Assembly: GCA_016808115.1 (NCBI GenBank)
Contig: JAEQBH010002942.1
Coordinates: 496,001-560,000 of the forward strand
Length of the DNA stretch: 64,000 nt
Source: Tetrastigma voinierianum
Taxonomy: Eukaryota > Streptophyta > Magnoliopsida > Vitales > Vitaceae
Direction: 5' to 3'
The notes under the pieces were generated by a model that was not told the origin of the DNA, searched no databases, and saw only the letters and a program-made list of their open reading frames with translations. Positions 45,686-57,159 of the stretch are shown one piece after another. The position numbers and the translations under genes are program-made. Within the stretch, counting starts at the first letter, position 1. Each line of letters starts with the position of its first letter.

Positions 45686-46640
45686 ACACTGTGCTATCAA
45701 ATGATTAGTGCTTCCACATTGAAAACACCCTCCTATCAATAACCTCCAAACATCCAAATGCCTTCTATGGCAATGAGGGCACTCTGGGATTTCTCCTTGT
45801 CCAATTGAAGCACTCTACCAAAACTAGGTGCTACATGGACTCCCTTACTCCTACGCCCCATAGCCAAATCAGACATGATCGAAATGAGACTAACCTAGCT
45901 CTTTTCCCCGAGGGAGACAAAGCTCTTAGAAAACTTTGATATTCTTCTTCGGCTAGCTTCAAGTCTCTACTTTCACCGTACTACAATTCAATCGAGAGAA
46001 ATTCACATGTTGGAGAGTCATAGGTGCCAAATATCTCTTGATGGAATCATGCACCATCCTCAAATCGCTTACACGAAATGCCCCGATGAGGACTAATTCC
46101 GGCAGACACTTGCCGAGATGACTGAATTCTTCTCATATTCAGCCACCGATGTTCCTTTGCTTCAAATTCGTGAACTGCTTGGTACTTGACTCCATATACA
46201 TCTCGTAACACTTTGCCTTGAACTTCGACAAAGAACTCCAAAATCAAGGGATTTGGAATCCTTGACTTCTCAACACTAGCTTCCACTAATCATATGCCTC
46301 ACTCTAAAAATAGTGAGATCAAGTACATGATACTCTCGACGGAGGCATCTAACTTCCTCCAATATTCTTTGTAACTTTTCAACTGCACTCCGCTTTATCT
46401 GACTTTCCATGTTTAACTATGAATCTCAGCCCCATGTCTTCTTACCATGTATATCTGTGGCTTTCTGTGAGTCATTCAATCTTTCTAATACCCGAATCAC
46501 GTCCTGAGATATCCTCAACAAAGCTTCATTTGGCTCCAAGAGGGCATGACTCGCCATATATTCAAAAGGGTCCATGGTAATCCATGATCTCTAGTGGTTA
46601 ACACTCTCGCCTGTTTTTTTATCTGGATTTGGAGGACGTA
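45686..46640 (-). pseudogene. E1 gag with CCHC zinc knuckle
   Basis: The minus frame near 46450-46600 starts MDPFEYMASHALLEP and reaches RVLERLNDSQKA. The frame 46047-46286 holds a FFVEVQGKVLRDVYGVKYQA segment and KRFEDGA, matching the capsid end of Tekay/Del Gag (FLxLVQG..., RKFEEGL). The nucleocapsid knuckle CFQCGSTNHLIAQC lies at 45686-45727 with C-X2-C-X4-H-X4-C spacing. Indels separate these parts. Similarity of the knuckle to that of E3 links the two families. Confidence 0.85.
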
Positions 46641-46770
46641 TCCATCTATAGAAACATGCAAGGACATCCAATATCGTGCCAACACATTGACACGCTAAAC
46701 ACATGCTTTTCAATCTTATACTCTATCTAGAATTGCCTAAACCTAGGCTTTTCCATAAACGCCTAAAACT

Positions 46771-46785
46771 GGCTCTGATACTACT
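46771..46785 (-). other. E1 primer-binding site
   Basis: The minus strand reads TAGTATCAGAGCCAG just inside the 5' LTR, differing from the initiator-Met tRNA PBS (TGGTATCAGAGCC) at one base. Confidence 0.8.
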
Positions 46786-46789
46786 AACT

Positions 46790-49700
46790 TGTGATGCCCC
46801 CAACCCAGCATCCTGTGTCAGGCGAGGGTGTCTTATTTTATTTATTTAATTATTTTCCTGTTTATTATAAACTTGTTCATTTATATACTGTAAAACATTT
46901 AACTTTAAATATATTATGTAATGATTACAAAATATATTAAAACTCCATAAATGTGAGGTTCAACATATACAAACTTTACATTGTTTATGTAATAACTTAA
47001 AATTCTAATTTTTCTCAAAAAGGGTAAATGATACTTCGGGTCAAATCTAAAATTTTTTTAGATCTCAGATGACAAAACGATTCTCACCGCTGAATCGCTC
47101 TTGCGAAATCTACACACATCGACCCCGAGACAACCCACTTCACGCTTTCGAGACACTGTGCATCTAAAAGATATAACGGCCAAGAGAGACACGGATGCGA
47201 CAAAGTCACTCATTACATGCATCTACGCGACACATGTCGCATGATTAGCGAGATGATGGATGAATGGCTTAGATTAAACCATGTGTCAAAAATCAAACTA
47301 AAGGACACAAATGGAATTATGTGAAAAGATTTGGGTGAATGTATGCAAGGCAACTTCATCTTCCAAATGGAAAACGTGTTTAGGGCGCCAATCGATTTGT
47401 GGAGAGAGAAGGACATTTTATCTCTAGATTTCTACGGATACTCGCTCTTCTTCGCCAAGAAGCTGCTGATCTACGCTTACAAGGGCTACGCTGACACCCT
47501 ACTTGCTGGGTTCAAACTCCAAGAGGTAGGATCTTTCCTTACTTGGTTTATTCTTGCCAAGCCATTTTAATGGACGTGATTTGTCGAGGCTTGACGACCG
47601 CTGATCTGGCCTCAAAATCTTGAATCTAGTGGAAAAATCTCTATCAGGTCGCGGAACAAAGGTTTGACCCTGGTTTCTACCGTTCATGGATTTGTCAGGT
47701 GATTTTTTGTGTTGCTGGGTGATTCAAAATGAATTGCTTGGATTGTTATTAGCCTATGTGAGCTAATTTTGGTGTTATTGATCAGAATCGAATAAATATG
47801 ATTTATGTGGGATTAATCAGGTTAATATATACATGTTAAATATATTAGTATAAATTGTTTGGAATTGGCATAATGCATTCCATATGCACCGGGGCACCTT
47901 AGAACGATAGGTGTGAGTGCATGACACGAAAATGAAAGAAAAGTGAAAATGGTTGTGAAATGAATTTCAAGGAAGATTTTCTTCAAGAATTATTCCCGAG
48001 AGTCATTCAACAGTTCATCTCGAGGCTTTAATTCCATGATCGCTTCGGAGAATTACTCAGTAATTCACCTCAGAGGGTTGTCCAATATATTTACCAAAAC
48101 TCGGTAGTGTGTTTTCAAGAACAAAAACCTTTTGTTTTGAAAATGATGTTTTTCTCACATTTGGCTTAGGCACAGTGTATGGAGCCTGCGAGACTCATGA
48201 TACTTAGATCGTGGCATGTAGACATTCAAGTAGGATCTTGTATTTTCGAGTGTGTTTGATTGCCATGACATGTGCACTTAGGTGGGGAGCAACCCCATGT
48301 AGGAAATTATCACTATCAAGTACTTGCTCACCCTATCGAGATCATTATTTAAGGTACAGTGAAATGTCTCAGAAGACGACGCCAGAGGCCGCGAGAAGAA
48401 AGTTTATCATGACTTTGATATGTAAATTGCAAACATGTATTAGAATTCTAAATTTTAATATATGTTGTATTAAGAGTGATGTAATAACTTTAAAACTATG
48501 GTAATATAGTTGAAAAGATATTTTGCAAGTGTAGATGTGTAGGCCAATGTGGCCATTTTTATCATGTACGCAGTCTCACGTATATGAGATACGTGCATTC
48601 CAGGCTGAGACAAGGGACACCCCAGATCGGGGGCGCAAGCATTTTACAAAAACAAAGACATATACAAATAGATCAAAAGGTCCTCGCATCTAGTGTCAGG
48701 TTGACCTTTGATTGTCGATCTCCGCATTGTCCTAAATTTCTTCCTATTCTTCTTTCTCCAGACCTGCCACACTCCGATGAAACACCGCTGCTTATAGCTT
48801 AGTGAGAATAATACTCGTGGACAATCCCTAATAAGGATCATCACACTTTAGACACATGCATATACATCTAACATATGATATACTTATACACATGCTTATA
48901 CATATTTCATACATATCATTTGATAAATGCTTATACATATCTCATACTTACTTATCATATCATGTTTCATTTCTTATCATTGTTCATATACATTTTGTCA
49001 TTTTACATTTTGCTTCTTATTCTTGTTGTCACAGTTGTACTTGTGTCATCACATAGCAAGGTTATGCTTCTATATCATTTCATATCATTCCATTTATCAT
49101 ATTCAAATCATTCAGATATTCTTGTCATTCGTTTTTACGTTTACGCCCGCATATACCTTGCATGGATACTGAAACTATAAGGACCTCGGAATGTACTACA
49201 CATTGTACGAGACAATGAACTATAAGGGCCCGAAGGCGCCGTTATCATTAGACAGACAATGACTCCTATAAGGACCCGACGTCAGAATGATCCTAACGAG
49301 GCTAACCGATCAAGATGCTATTGACTTTATCCTAAAAGCGCACGCCCATCTATCCTCTACCGTGTTCTAAGCAAGTATTAAATCCATTTTTATTTCATTT
49401 TCAGTACATATCTCATATCCCCGAATAACTATTATTATCCGGTAATCATATGCGATATTTACGATCATGTACTCTTATCTTTGCATTTTCACGTATTTTC
49501 GTATGCTATCAAATATTTCTTACAAACATAGCTCCCTTTTAGACAAATTTTCAGTCCAATGTAAACCAAATTTGAAGACTGTCACAAAGATTTGCTTGGT
49601 CCAGAAGTCTAGTTTACCTTAATTTTAAATCACTCAATTTGGATGAGTGATGACCAAGTTATGGCCTAAACAACCAGGACCACTCTAATGTCAAAACATA

Positions 49701-50090
49701 ACTAGCTATGTCATGCAACCTAGCTCCCCTTTAACAAATTTTTGGGTGAAATGGGATCCAAATTTGCATACACCTATTTCAAGGAGATTTGTTCTCCTAG
49801 AAGTCTAATTTACCTATAATTTCCAATCATCACTTTGATGAGTGATGTCCAAGTTATGTCAAAAAAAATACATGGGTTTTAAAAAAAAGACAACATCTCC
49901 CCTAAAACCCATCATTTTCTCTATACAAAATTTTCCTCCATTGAGAACCACTACCAAACCAAACAACTTCATTGTTAGAGGTAGGAGAATTCCTAACCAA
50001 CAAATAGGAAAAACCCAAACCTAAACACAATCCCATCAAATATCCCTATGTCCCTTATATAGACAAGGATTTAAACTAGTATCCATCCTT
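46790..50090 (-). repeat. E1 5' LTR (right), truncated and carrying a solo LTR
   Basis: It begins TGTGATGCCCCCAACCC and follows the left LTR to AAACTAGTATCCATCC at about 50085, then stops where LINE sequence begins. About 450 bp of the LTR end is missing. It is longer than the left LTR because of a 1654-bp insert (46988-48641). A 'CTATAAGGACCCGA' hairpin module is present three times at about 49165-49275. Confidence 0.8.
46988..48641. mobile_element. Solo LTR inside the E1 5' LTR
   Basis: Relative to the left E1 LTR, the site TTGTTTACAAAAA is opened by a 1654-bp segment starting TGTAATAACTTAAAATTC and ending GATCGGGGGCGCAAGCA. Flanks are GTTTA and TTTTA (4/5). It has TG...CA ends and no coding domains, consistent with a solo gypsy-type LTR. 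Confidence 0.65.
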
Positions 50091-50099
50091 GTCTCTAAG

Positions 50100-53000
50100 G
50101 TTAATGGAGGATGAAGAGTCAGACAGGAAGCACGGCTAAGGCTTTTCGTCGAGAACGGTGACCTTAATACCAAATTTTTTCATGCACGAGCTTCGGGTCG
50201 TAAGGCTGCCAATAAGGTTAGTTATCTTGTTGATGTTAATGGTATACAATCGGATTTGAGCACGATGGGTTCCATAGCTTTGTTGGCGCTTTCGAACATT
50301 CTCCCCATGCTCGCTAACTTTGAAGCCACAAATCCTACGACCACGCTGCGAAGTTCGAGGAGAATGAGAGCTTAGTTGCACATTTTTCTAAAGAGGAGTT
50401 CACTAAGGCTATCAAGAAAATGCATCCTTAAAAATCGCCGGGTTTTGATGGTTTGAACCTAGGATTTTATCAACGTTTTTGGCCTTTGATTGGTGATCAA
50501 ATCTTTTTCGCAACTTCACAATGGCTTTCGACCGGTGCATTCCCTTTAGGCCTTAATAATACTCTGATAGTTTTAATTCCCAAATGTGAGAATCCATCTT
50601 CCATGAAGGAGTTAAGGCCTAATTCATTATGTAATGTGTTGTATAAGTCATAAGCGTTGTCCTTGCTAATGTATGAAAGATGTTCTTTTGTAGATTGATT
50701 TCTCCTTCTCAAGCAAATTTTGTTCTGGTCATCTATTACAAATAATATTCTTCTGCAAGCGAAGTCTTCAGACTGCCTTAAACGACACACGAGGGGTCAG
50801 ATGGTGGGATGTTGCTCTAAAATCGATATTAGTAAGGCTTATGACAGGTAAGACTGGGGATTTCTTTAATTTATGTTGCTGTGAAGAGGGATTTGTAAAG
50901 GAAGGGAATTTCGCTTATGTTGTGCATTTCAATAGTTGAATATTCTGCGGTTTTCAACGATACTGCCAGGGGTTCTACAGATTCGAGGGGTCTCCGCCAA
51001 GGTTGTCCTCTTTCACCTTACTTTTACTTATATGCGCCTCGGTTGACTTTCTCGCTTATGATTCGAGATCTCTAAGCTAGGTGCTCTTCATGGTTGTTCG
51101 ATTTGTATGAATGCACCCTCCATCTCTCATACTTTATTTCAGATGACAGTTACTTGTTCTTCAAGAGTTCTCTAGCCTGCTTCGAAGTGATCTCGTGATA
51201 TTCTCTCGAGATCTCGAATGTGCTCGGGTCAAGCTGTTAATTATGGTAAATATGAGGTTATGTTTAGTTCTAACATTCGCACTGATAAACAAAATGAGAT
51301 AATTGGTATGTTGGGCTAATGTTACCGATGGTAATTTACTATCTCGGATCGCTTCTTCGCCTCGTCGCTCTAAATGGCTTATTTTCGGTTTCTAAAGGAC
51401 TGTCAGAACGGGTTGTCTTCTCTTGGCAAAGGTTTTATTGTCGAGAGCGGGTAAAAGCATTGTGATAAGGACTATAGCGTAAGCATTGCCTACTTACAAC
51501 ATGGGTGTCTTTCTTATTCCTCCTCCATCTGCTCTGTGAGGAACTTTAAAATGTTGAACTCATTTGCCGCTCTCGACGTGAAGGCATAGGGTGACATTAG
51601 CAGAGATGGGAAAGATTATGTGTTAGGAAGGAGGAAGGGGGAGTAGGATTCCGTGATCTACGCCTGTTTAATGTTGCACTTCTTGGAAAGCAAGGTTGGA
51701 ATCTTCTAACCAAACCACATACCTTGGTAGCCCGAGTGTTCAAAGAAAAATATTTTCCTTCGGGGGACTACCTTTCTTCCAATTTGGGGTCTAATCCTAG
51801 TTTTGTTTGGAAGAGTATTTGGTCAGCAAAGGAGGTTGTGTAATTGGGGTATTGTATGAGAATTGGGTCTGGCGAAATTACTAGTGTTTGGAATGATCCA
51901 TGGGTTAGACAATTGCCCAATTTCCGGGTTCAATCTAAGGAGCATCAGGTTTAGAGGACTTGCTACTCTCACTCTTACCGTTGGAACCTGGTCGTGGGAA
52001 TGAAGAGTTTATTCATGAGATTCTTAGTCCGATCGGGGCTCCCAATTGTGTGTGGGCACCATTGGACCAAGAGCACGATTTTCAATTTGGCACCATTCGA
52101 GCTCATGACTCCATACTTCTGCTAAATTCATATGATGTGCTATCGTCTCTCGACGGTCTCCCATCTGCAGGCTTCTTTGAAGATTGGAAGAGGTGTTGGA
52201 ATCTTCCACTCTTCTAAAGTGCTAGATTTTGTGCGGAGGTTAGCAAAGAATTTGCTACCTTTAAGAGTAAGGTTTCATAAAAGGTGTGGTGTTGGATACG
52301 TGTTGTGGTTTTTATGACATGGAAGCCGAGGATGATCTCATCTATTTTTTAAATCGCTATATACTTGGCCTTTGTCGGGTAGTCAGCGAGGTCTGATTTT
52401 TCACTCAATTTTAGAGGTTTGCTAATAGTATTTTAGTCTTTGATTAGCCTGGCAAGATAACTTGGTTTTGCAAATTCTTTCTCGGTGCTGTGGCTATTTG
52501 GGGCAGCGCAATAATCGCTCAGGGGTAGGCAAGCTTTGCCTTCGAGGTGGCGTGAGGATTGCCTTGAGTTCCGTAACGAATGAAGCTAGCTCGTAAACCA
52601 ACGTCGTTTCATATACTCATTGCGTTTGGTCTATTAACTGACTCACAAGTAACTTAAATTGAATATTGATGCAGCTATGCTGAAAGATCCGACATAGTAG
52701 TAGGGGTAGGAATGGTCTTACGTGATTATGATGGGTTATTGGTTGCATGTAAGTATGTTGTTTTACTGTTTTGTTGCTCTGTAAAAGAGGTTGAAGCAGT
52801 TGGTCTTCGCGAGGGATTACAATGGCTGCTTAAGCTTCATCATTGTGAGGTTGATGTGGAGTTAGATGCTAAGATTATGGTGGATGCATTTCACTTGAAG
52901 CCCCTTGCTATTGACGAAGTTTGATTTACTTATCTGATTGTCGATGTTTGGTTGATAATAGTTATTTTTCTATTCAGTTGTGTACGATGCTTAATAGGCT

Positions 53001-53108
53001 TCGACTCATTGTTTAGCTAGAGCTGTGCGTTCTCATGTTAGTCCTTTTATTTCGTTTTCTATTCCTTCTATATTAGAGGATACTCTGTTAGTTGATTTGC
53101 TTATTTCT
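50100..53108 (+). pseudogene. L1-type LINE ORF2 remnant (RT, zf-RVT, RNase H)
   Basis: 5'-truncated plant L1 LINE. Degraded pieces in order: region before RT (NTKFFHARA-like, about 50150-50200); KSPGFDGLNLGFYQRFWPL (about 50430-50485) and LIVLIPKCENPSSMKELRP (about 50565-50625); a DISKAYDR motif (about 50820-50845); GLRQGCPLSPY (about 50985-51025); the RT active site SDDSYLFFKSS (about 51140-51170); GGVGFRDLRLFNVALLGKQG (about 51635-51695) with FVWKSIW; and RNase H (NIDAAM about 52660, EAVGLREGLQWLL about 52795-52835, VELDAK about 52855). The endonuclease domain is missing. The 3' end is homologous to bases 1-194. Plus strand; stops throughout. Confidence 0.9.
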
Positions 53109-53847
53109 TAGTAAAGTCATTTTTACTACTTAAAAAACAGATTTTGAAAAATAATTTCATAATTTCAAAAGTTTTGAGTCAATACTATGTCTTCTGAAGA
53201 GACATTTTCTCCAATTTAAAATTTTTTGAATTTAAGTTGAAAGTGTCTCTTCAAGAGACATTTTCAATTTTTCGAATTTTTAGAAAGTATATTTGAATAG
53301 ACAATTTCTAAATTATTGAAATGTAATACAAAAAGTGTCTTTTGAAAAACACATTCATAATTTTGAATGTTTTGAATCAACACTGAAAGTATATTTTGAA
53401 AAGACAATTTCTATAATTTTTAAAATTTTAAATTTAAGCTGAAATGTCTCACTTTCTAAATTATTGAAATGTTATTCTAAAAGTGTATTTTTAAAAGATA
53501 TCTTTATAATTTTGAAGGTTTTGAATTAACACTACACTTTTTATAATTTTAAAAATTTTGAATTGACGTTGAAAGTGTCTTTTCAATTTTTCAAATTTTT
53601 ATAAAGTGTATCTTCATAAATTATCTTGTCGATGCGAAGAAAAACTATATTATATTTAAGATTAATTTTCAAACTATATATATATATATATTTGTTTATT
53701 TATTTATTTATTATTTTGGGAAAGTTACAAGAAGGTGTGTGTGGAATTGGTGTGAAATGGTGAATGTTCCCAGAAAAAGCAAAGAACTAAGTGAAAATGG
53801 TGAATGCTCCTGTCGGAATTAATTGCTTTTCCTCCTCCTCCTCCTCC
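53109..53847. other. Upstream region of AAA copy C, paralogous to 195-949
   Basis: Same AT-rich TGTCTCTT-type repeats, then a TATATATATATA run (about 53680), then two degraded units of the promoter minisatellite (about 53733-53815). No gene. Confidence 0.7.
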
Positions 53848-53855
53848 TATATAAT
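53848..53855 (+). promoter_or_regulatory. TATA box of AAA-ATPase copy C
   Basis: TATATAAT follows a (CCT)n tract and lies 74 nt before the ATG at 53930. Same context as copies A and B. Confidence 0.6.
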
Positions 53856-54907
53856 GGCTCAAGAAACTCTAATCATTGCAAACACAATTTAGTAATTTAC
53901 GCTAATTACTACTAAAACTGGAGAAGAAGATGGCGATGTCGGAGATGTTTACTCAACTAGGCTCGTGAGGTCGCTGGGACTGCGGTTTCTTCCTGGGCAT
54001 GTTTCAGCAAAGATTTCCCTTATGAGCTCCGTCCCATATTCAAAAGTACAGCCAGAAATTGGTGAGCTTTGTTTACCCTCTTACATTCAGATCACTTTCC
54101 AGGAGTATTCTGCTTGATCGATGGAGGCGAATGAAGAGTGTCGCCATTGAGGACTACCTCAGTTCCAATTCATCTTCCCGGGCCAAGAGGCTGAAGGCGG
54201 ATATCATCAAAGACAGCCAATCTGTAGCTCTCTCCATGGATGACCATGAAGAAGTCACAGATGGCTTCCAGTAAAAGTTTTCCTCAAACGCAGAGCTTTC
54301 TTTTTATCCTGCTTCTGATGAGAAGAGTGTACTACTCGCCTACTTTCCCACAAACGGAATCGAGGATTTGATCGGGGACTTATTTAAATCATGATAAAAA
54401 GAGGGGAAGATTGCTGTTAGAAAGCGGCAGTGAAGTTGTTTACTAACAATCCAAGCTGTAATTGGTATGAGTGATGAGTCCAAAAGGTCTATAGGAGTCA
54501 TACCCTTGAGCATCCAGCGACATTCGAGACTCTAGCTACAGGAGTCGAAGAAGAAGGAGGAGATTGTTACCGATCTCAATTTTTATCTCCCGGACGAGGA
54601 AACAGTATTATTCGAAAATTGGGAAGGCTTGGAAGCGAGGGTATCTCCTTCATGGTCCTCCAGGAACTGGAAGTCGAGCATGATTGCTGCCATGGCAACC
54701 TGAATTATGACATATATGATGTCGAGCTCACTTCGGTTAAGGACAACACCGAGCTGCGGAAGCTACTGATCGAGACGACGAGTAAGTCCATCATTGTGAT
54801 AGAGGACATCGACTGTTAGCTTGATAAAGAAGAAGAAGGAAGAAGAGTCTAAAGACGATCCACTTCCTATGAAAGGGAAAGAAAATGAAAGCAAAGAAAG
54901 TAAGGTC

Positions 54908-55514
54908 TATTGAAAATTTTCGGAAACGATTTAACAATTCGATCCTTATGTAACAACAAATCAACTAATTTAACAATCACTTATTATAATGACAGAATAA
55001 AGAAAAACTACTTTGTTAATCCATCATGATTTTACTGAATATCTTAAAAGATAATATGTTTTCACATGTTAGATCCTAATACCTCTCAAAAATCCTCTAT
55101 TATATTAAAACACTTTGATTTGATTCTTGACTTTCTCTCGAATCAAACTCTCTTAGTTTCAGAAAAGTATGCTTTATATATATATATATGTGCTGTGAAG
55201 AGGAAGAGTTACTAATATTAAATGTTATTAAAGGTGAAGATGAAGAGTTACTAATATTAAACGCCTTTTATTAAGCATTTACTCATATTAAAATGCAGTA
55301 GCTATTTAAGAGTTATTTTTACTATTAAATGTCTTTTATTACACATTTACTAATATAACAAAACACACTAAAATACTTAAATTTTAAACGAATCGGCACG
55401 AGGTGACCCGATAATTGTCTCGTTGATACTACACTAATCATCACCGTGTGTACGACGATAACAATTATCAATACTGAAATTATATGAATCAAATAGAAAT
55501 TAAAATTTCTAACA
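54908..55514 (-). mobile_element. Solo LTR in pseudogene C with perfect 5-bp duplication
   Basis: The insert is flanked by AGGTC at 54903-54907 and 55515-55519. Removing the insert and one copy restores the sequence seen in copy B. On the minus strand it starts TGTTAGAAATTTTAATTTC and ends AAATTTTCAATA (final CA mutated). It holds short tandem GAGTTACTAATATTAAA units and a TATATATATA stretch that may be its TATA box. Confidence 0.8.
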
Positions 55515-55903
55515 AGGTCACATTATCCGGGCTTCTGAATTTTATTGATGGGCCAGGGTCACTTAGGGGGAGGAGAGACTCATAGTTTCACCACTCAATC
55601 ATGTGGGAAAACTTGATCCCGCTCCGATAATTATAGGAGGATGGACAAGCACATAGGAATTGTCCTATCAAGTTTAAGCATTCAAGGTGCTAGCTAAACA
55701 TTTGGACATTGACTTAATAATTTGTTTCCAAGCATTGAAAGATTGTTTGGGGAAACCAACATGACTCCCGCGATGTTGCAAAAATTTGATGCCTAAATCC
55801 ATAACTCCATGATCCCGAGACAAACTTGTCTGGGAGGATTCGATTCAGCGATTGAGACCACAAAGGAAGCGCAACGCATCAACTTCCCAAGTTCTCAAAC
55901 AGA

Positions 55904-56131
55904 GGATTTGGGTTTACTATGAATATCATGCTTCAACACCCGTCCTCACGTCGCACACGTGGAGAGTCAGAGTCTATTATGGACTTTCAAATAAACATGG
56001 GAATTAAACTGCAAAGGAGAGCGATTCAACCTGCGACTCCCTAAACCAAAGTTCGATACCACGTTAACGACTAACTCTCCTAAAAGCTCAAGCTCAGGAT
56101 TTGGGTTTAATATGAATATCATGCTTCAACA
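55904..56131. mobile_element. Retroelement relic flanked by 36-bp direct repeats
   Basis: AGGATTTGGGTTTA.TATGAAT followed by ATCATGCTTCAACA occurs at 55904-55939 and again at 56096-56131. The DNA between contains TTCGATACCACGTTAACG, whose reverse complement resembles the junction of a copia LTR with an initiator-Met PBS (TTAACATGGTATCAGAGC type). It breaks the coding order of copy C before the Lys/Glu tail. Confidence 0.45.
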
Positions 56132-56316
56132 GAAGAAGCATGGGTTAAGGGCCGAAGGTAAGCCAAAGAAAATAAAGAGGAAGAAGAGAGGTTGAAGAAG
56201 GAGAAAGAAGCCATGGTGGAAGGAAGTTAGCCACTGAAGAGAAGGAAAAGACAGAAGAAAAAGTGAAAGAGAATGGAGTAGTGCCGGCAGTGAAAGAAAA
56301 TGGATTGGTCACTTGA

Positions 56317-57159
56317 AGGACTAGCATCTACTTAATTAAGCTTTTAGTTTTTTTAGACAATAAAATGCTTTAGGTTAAGTCCGGCTTGTCATGTAGAAAT
56401 TAGAATGAAGCTTAGCAGGGTTCAAGCTACAGTGTTCGTTATATATTATTAATTTCTCTTCTTATTTTCAATTAAGGTTCACATTTTATTTTGTTTCTTT
56501 AATATTTTTCACTTCACAATGAATTTAAATATTTAATTTACTGCCACATGTTCAACTTTCACTATGTTTCTTTCTTTTGCCTGCTAAAAGACATTTTGAA
56601 ACAAAAAGTTATGAACTAAAACTTGAGGATTGATTATTTTTGCATTTTTCTAGTTTAATTATGGAATAAAAATTATGTCTTCTGCGTCTAATTTCCCAAC
56701 AGTGAATGTCATAAAGTATTAGAAAAGAATAATATTGAAACCATCAAACATGTAAATAAGATGGTTGTGGTATCTCCTAATTTAACTTAAAGGTCTCAAG
56801 TCCAAGCCTCGGGAATGCAAATATATTATGTGGTAAAAATTTCCATCCTTGTGGTCCATCCGACTCGAACGCAGGATTAATTCGAAAGTGTTATATAACT
56901 TGTAGCGCTGTCTTCAGATGCTGCATGCGACACCTCATGGCATGACAAAAACTCGAATAATATTGGAAGACTTAAATTAAAAACCTAAATTAGACTTTTT
57001 AATTTAGAGTCAAATATTTCATCAAGTTTTCAAAAATTCAAGAATTCAAGAGCAGGGGATTTACAAAAATTGAATAGCACCATCATCTCTAGAATAACAC
57101 AATACAAAAATTGAATAGCACCACCATCTCTAGATTAACACAATACAAAAATTGCATAA
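56317..57159. other. 3' flank of AAA copy C, paralogous to 7414-8228
   Basis: It has the same CTAGCATCTACTTAATTAAG start and the same AT-rich blocks as the flank of copy B. A local duplication of about 50 bp containing GAATAGCACCA.CATCTCTAG lies at 57070-57145. No gene. Confidence 0.65.

Larger units (their letters stand above)
8865..50090 (-). mobile_element. E1: Ty3/gypsy retrotransposon split by nested E2-E4
   Basis: Minus-strand element. Its 3' LTR lies at 8865-10897. Its coding region is cut inside integrase: the C-terminal end is at 11016-11402, and everything upstream (integrase core, RNase H, RT, protease, gag) is at 42709-46640. The 5' LTR with adjacent primer-binding site starts at 46790 and is truncated at about 50090. 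The HNVFHVSMLRRY integrase tail and protease/gag type resemble plant Tekay/Del-like chromovirus relatives; that lineage call is inference. Many stops make it non-autonomous now. Confidence 0.85.
53930..56316 (+). pseudogene. AAA-ATPase (AATP1/ASD-like) pseudogene C
   Basis: It is the full-length counterpart of copy B. The frame from ATG 53930 reads MAMSEMFTQLGS, then stops. Other frames show RRMKSVAIEDYLSSNSSSRA and SQSVALSMDDHEEV (54059-54274), a damaged Walker A (GPPGTGKSS becomes PPG.GSRA), then ELRKLLIETTSKSIIVIEDI (Walker B, about 54750-54819). A 607-bp solo LTR (54908-55514) interrupts the ATPase domain. After it come GLLNFIDG, the TNHVGKLDPA-like segment and RRMD remnants. A second insert lies at 55904-56131. 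The Lys/Glu-rich tail ends with a stop at 56314-56316. Clearly not functional. Confidence 0.9.
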
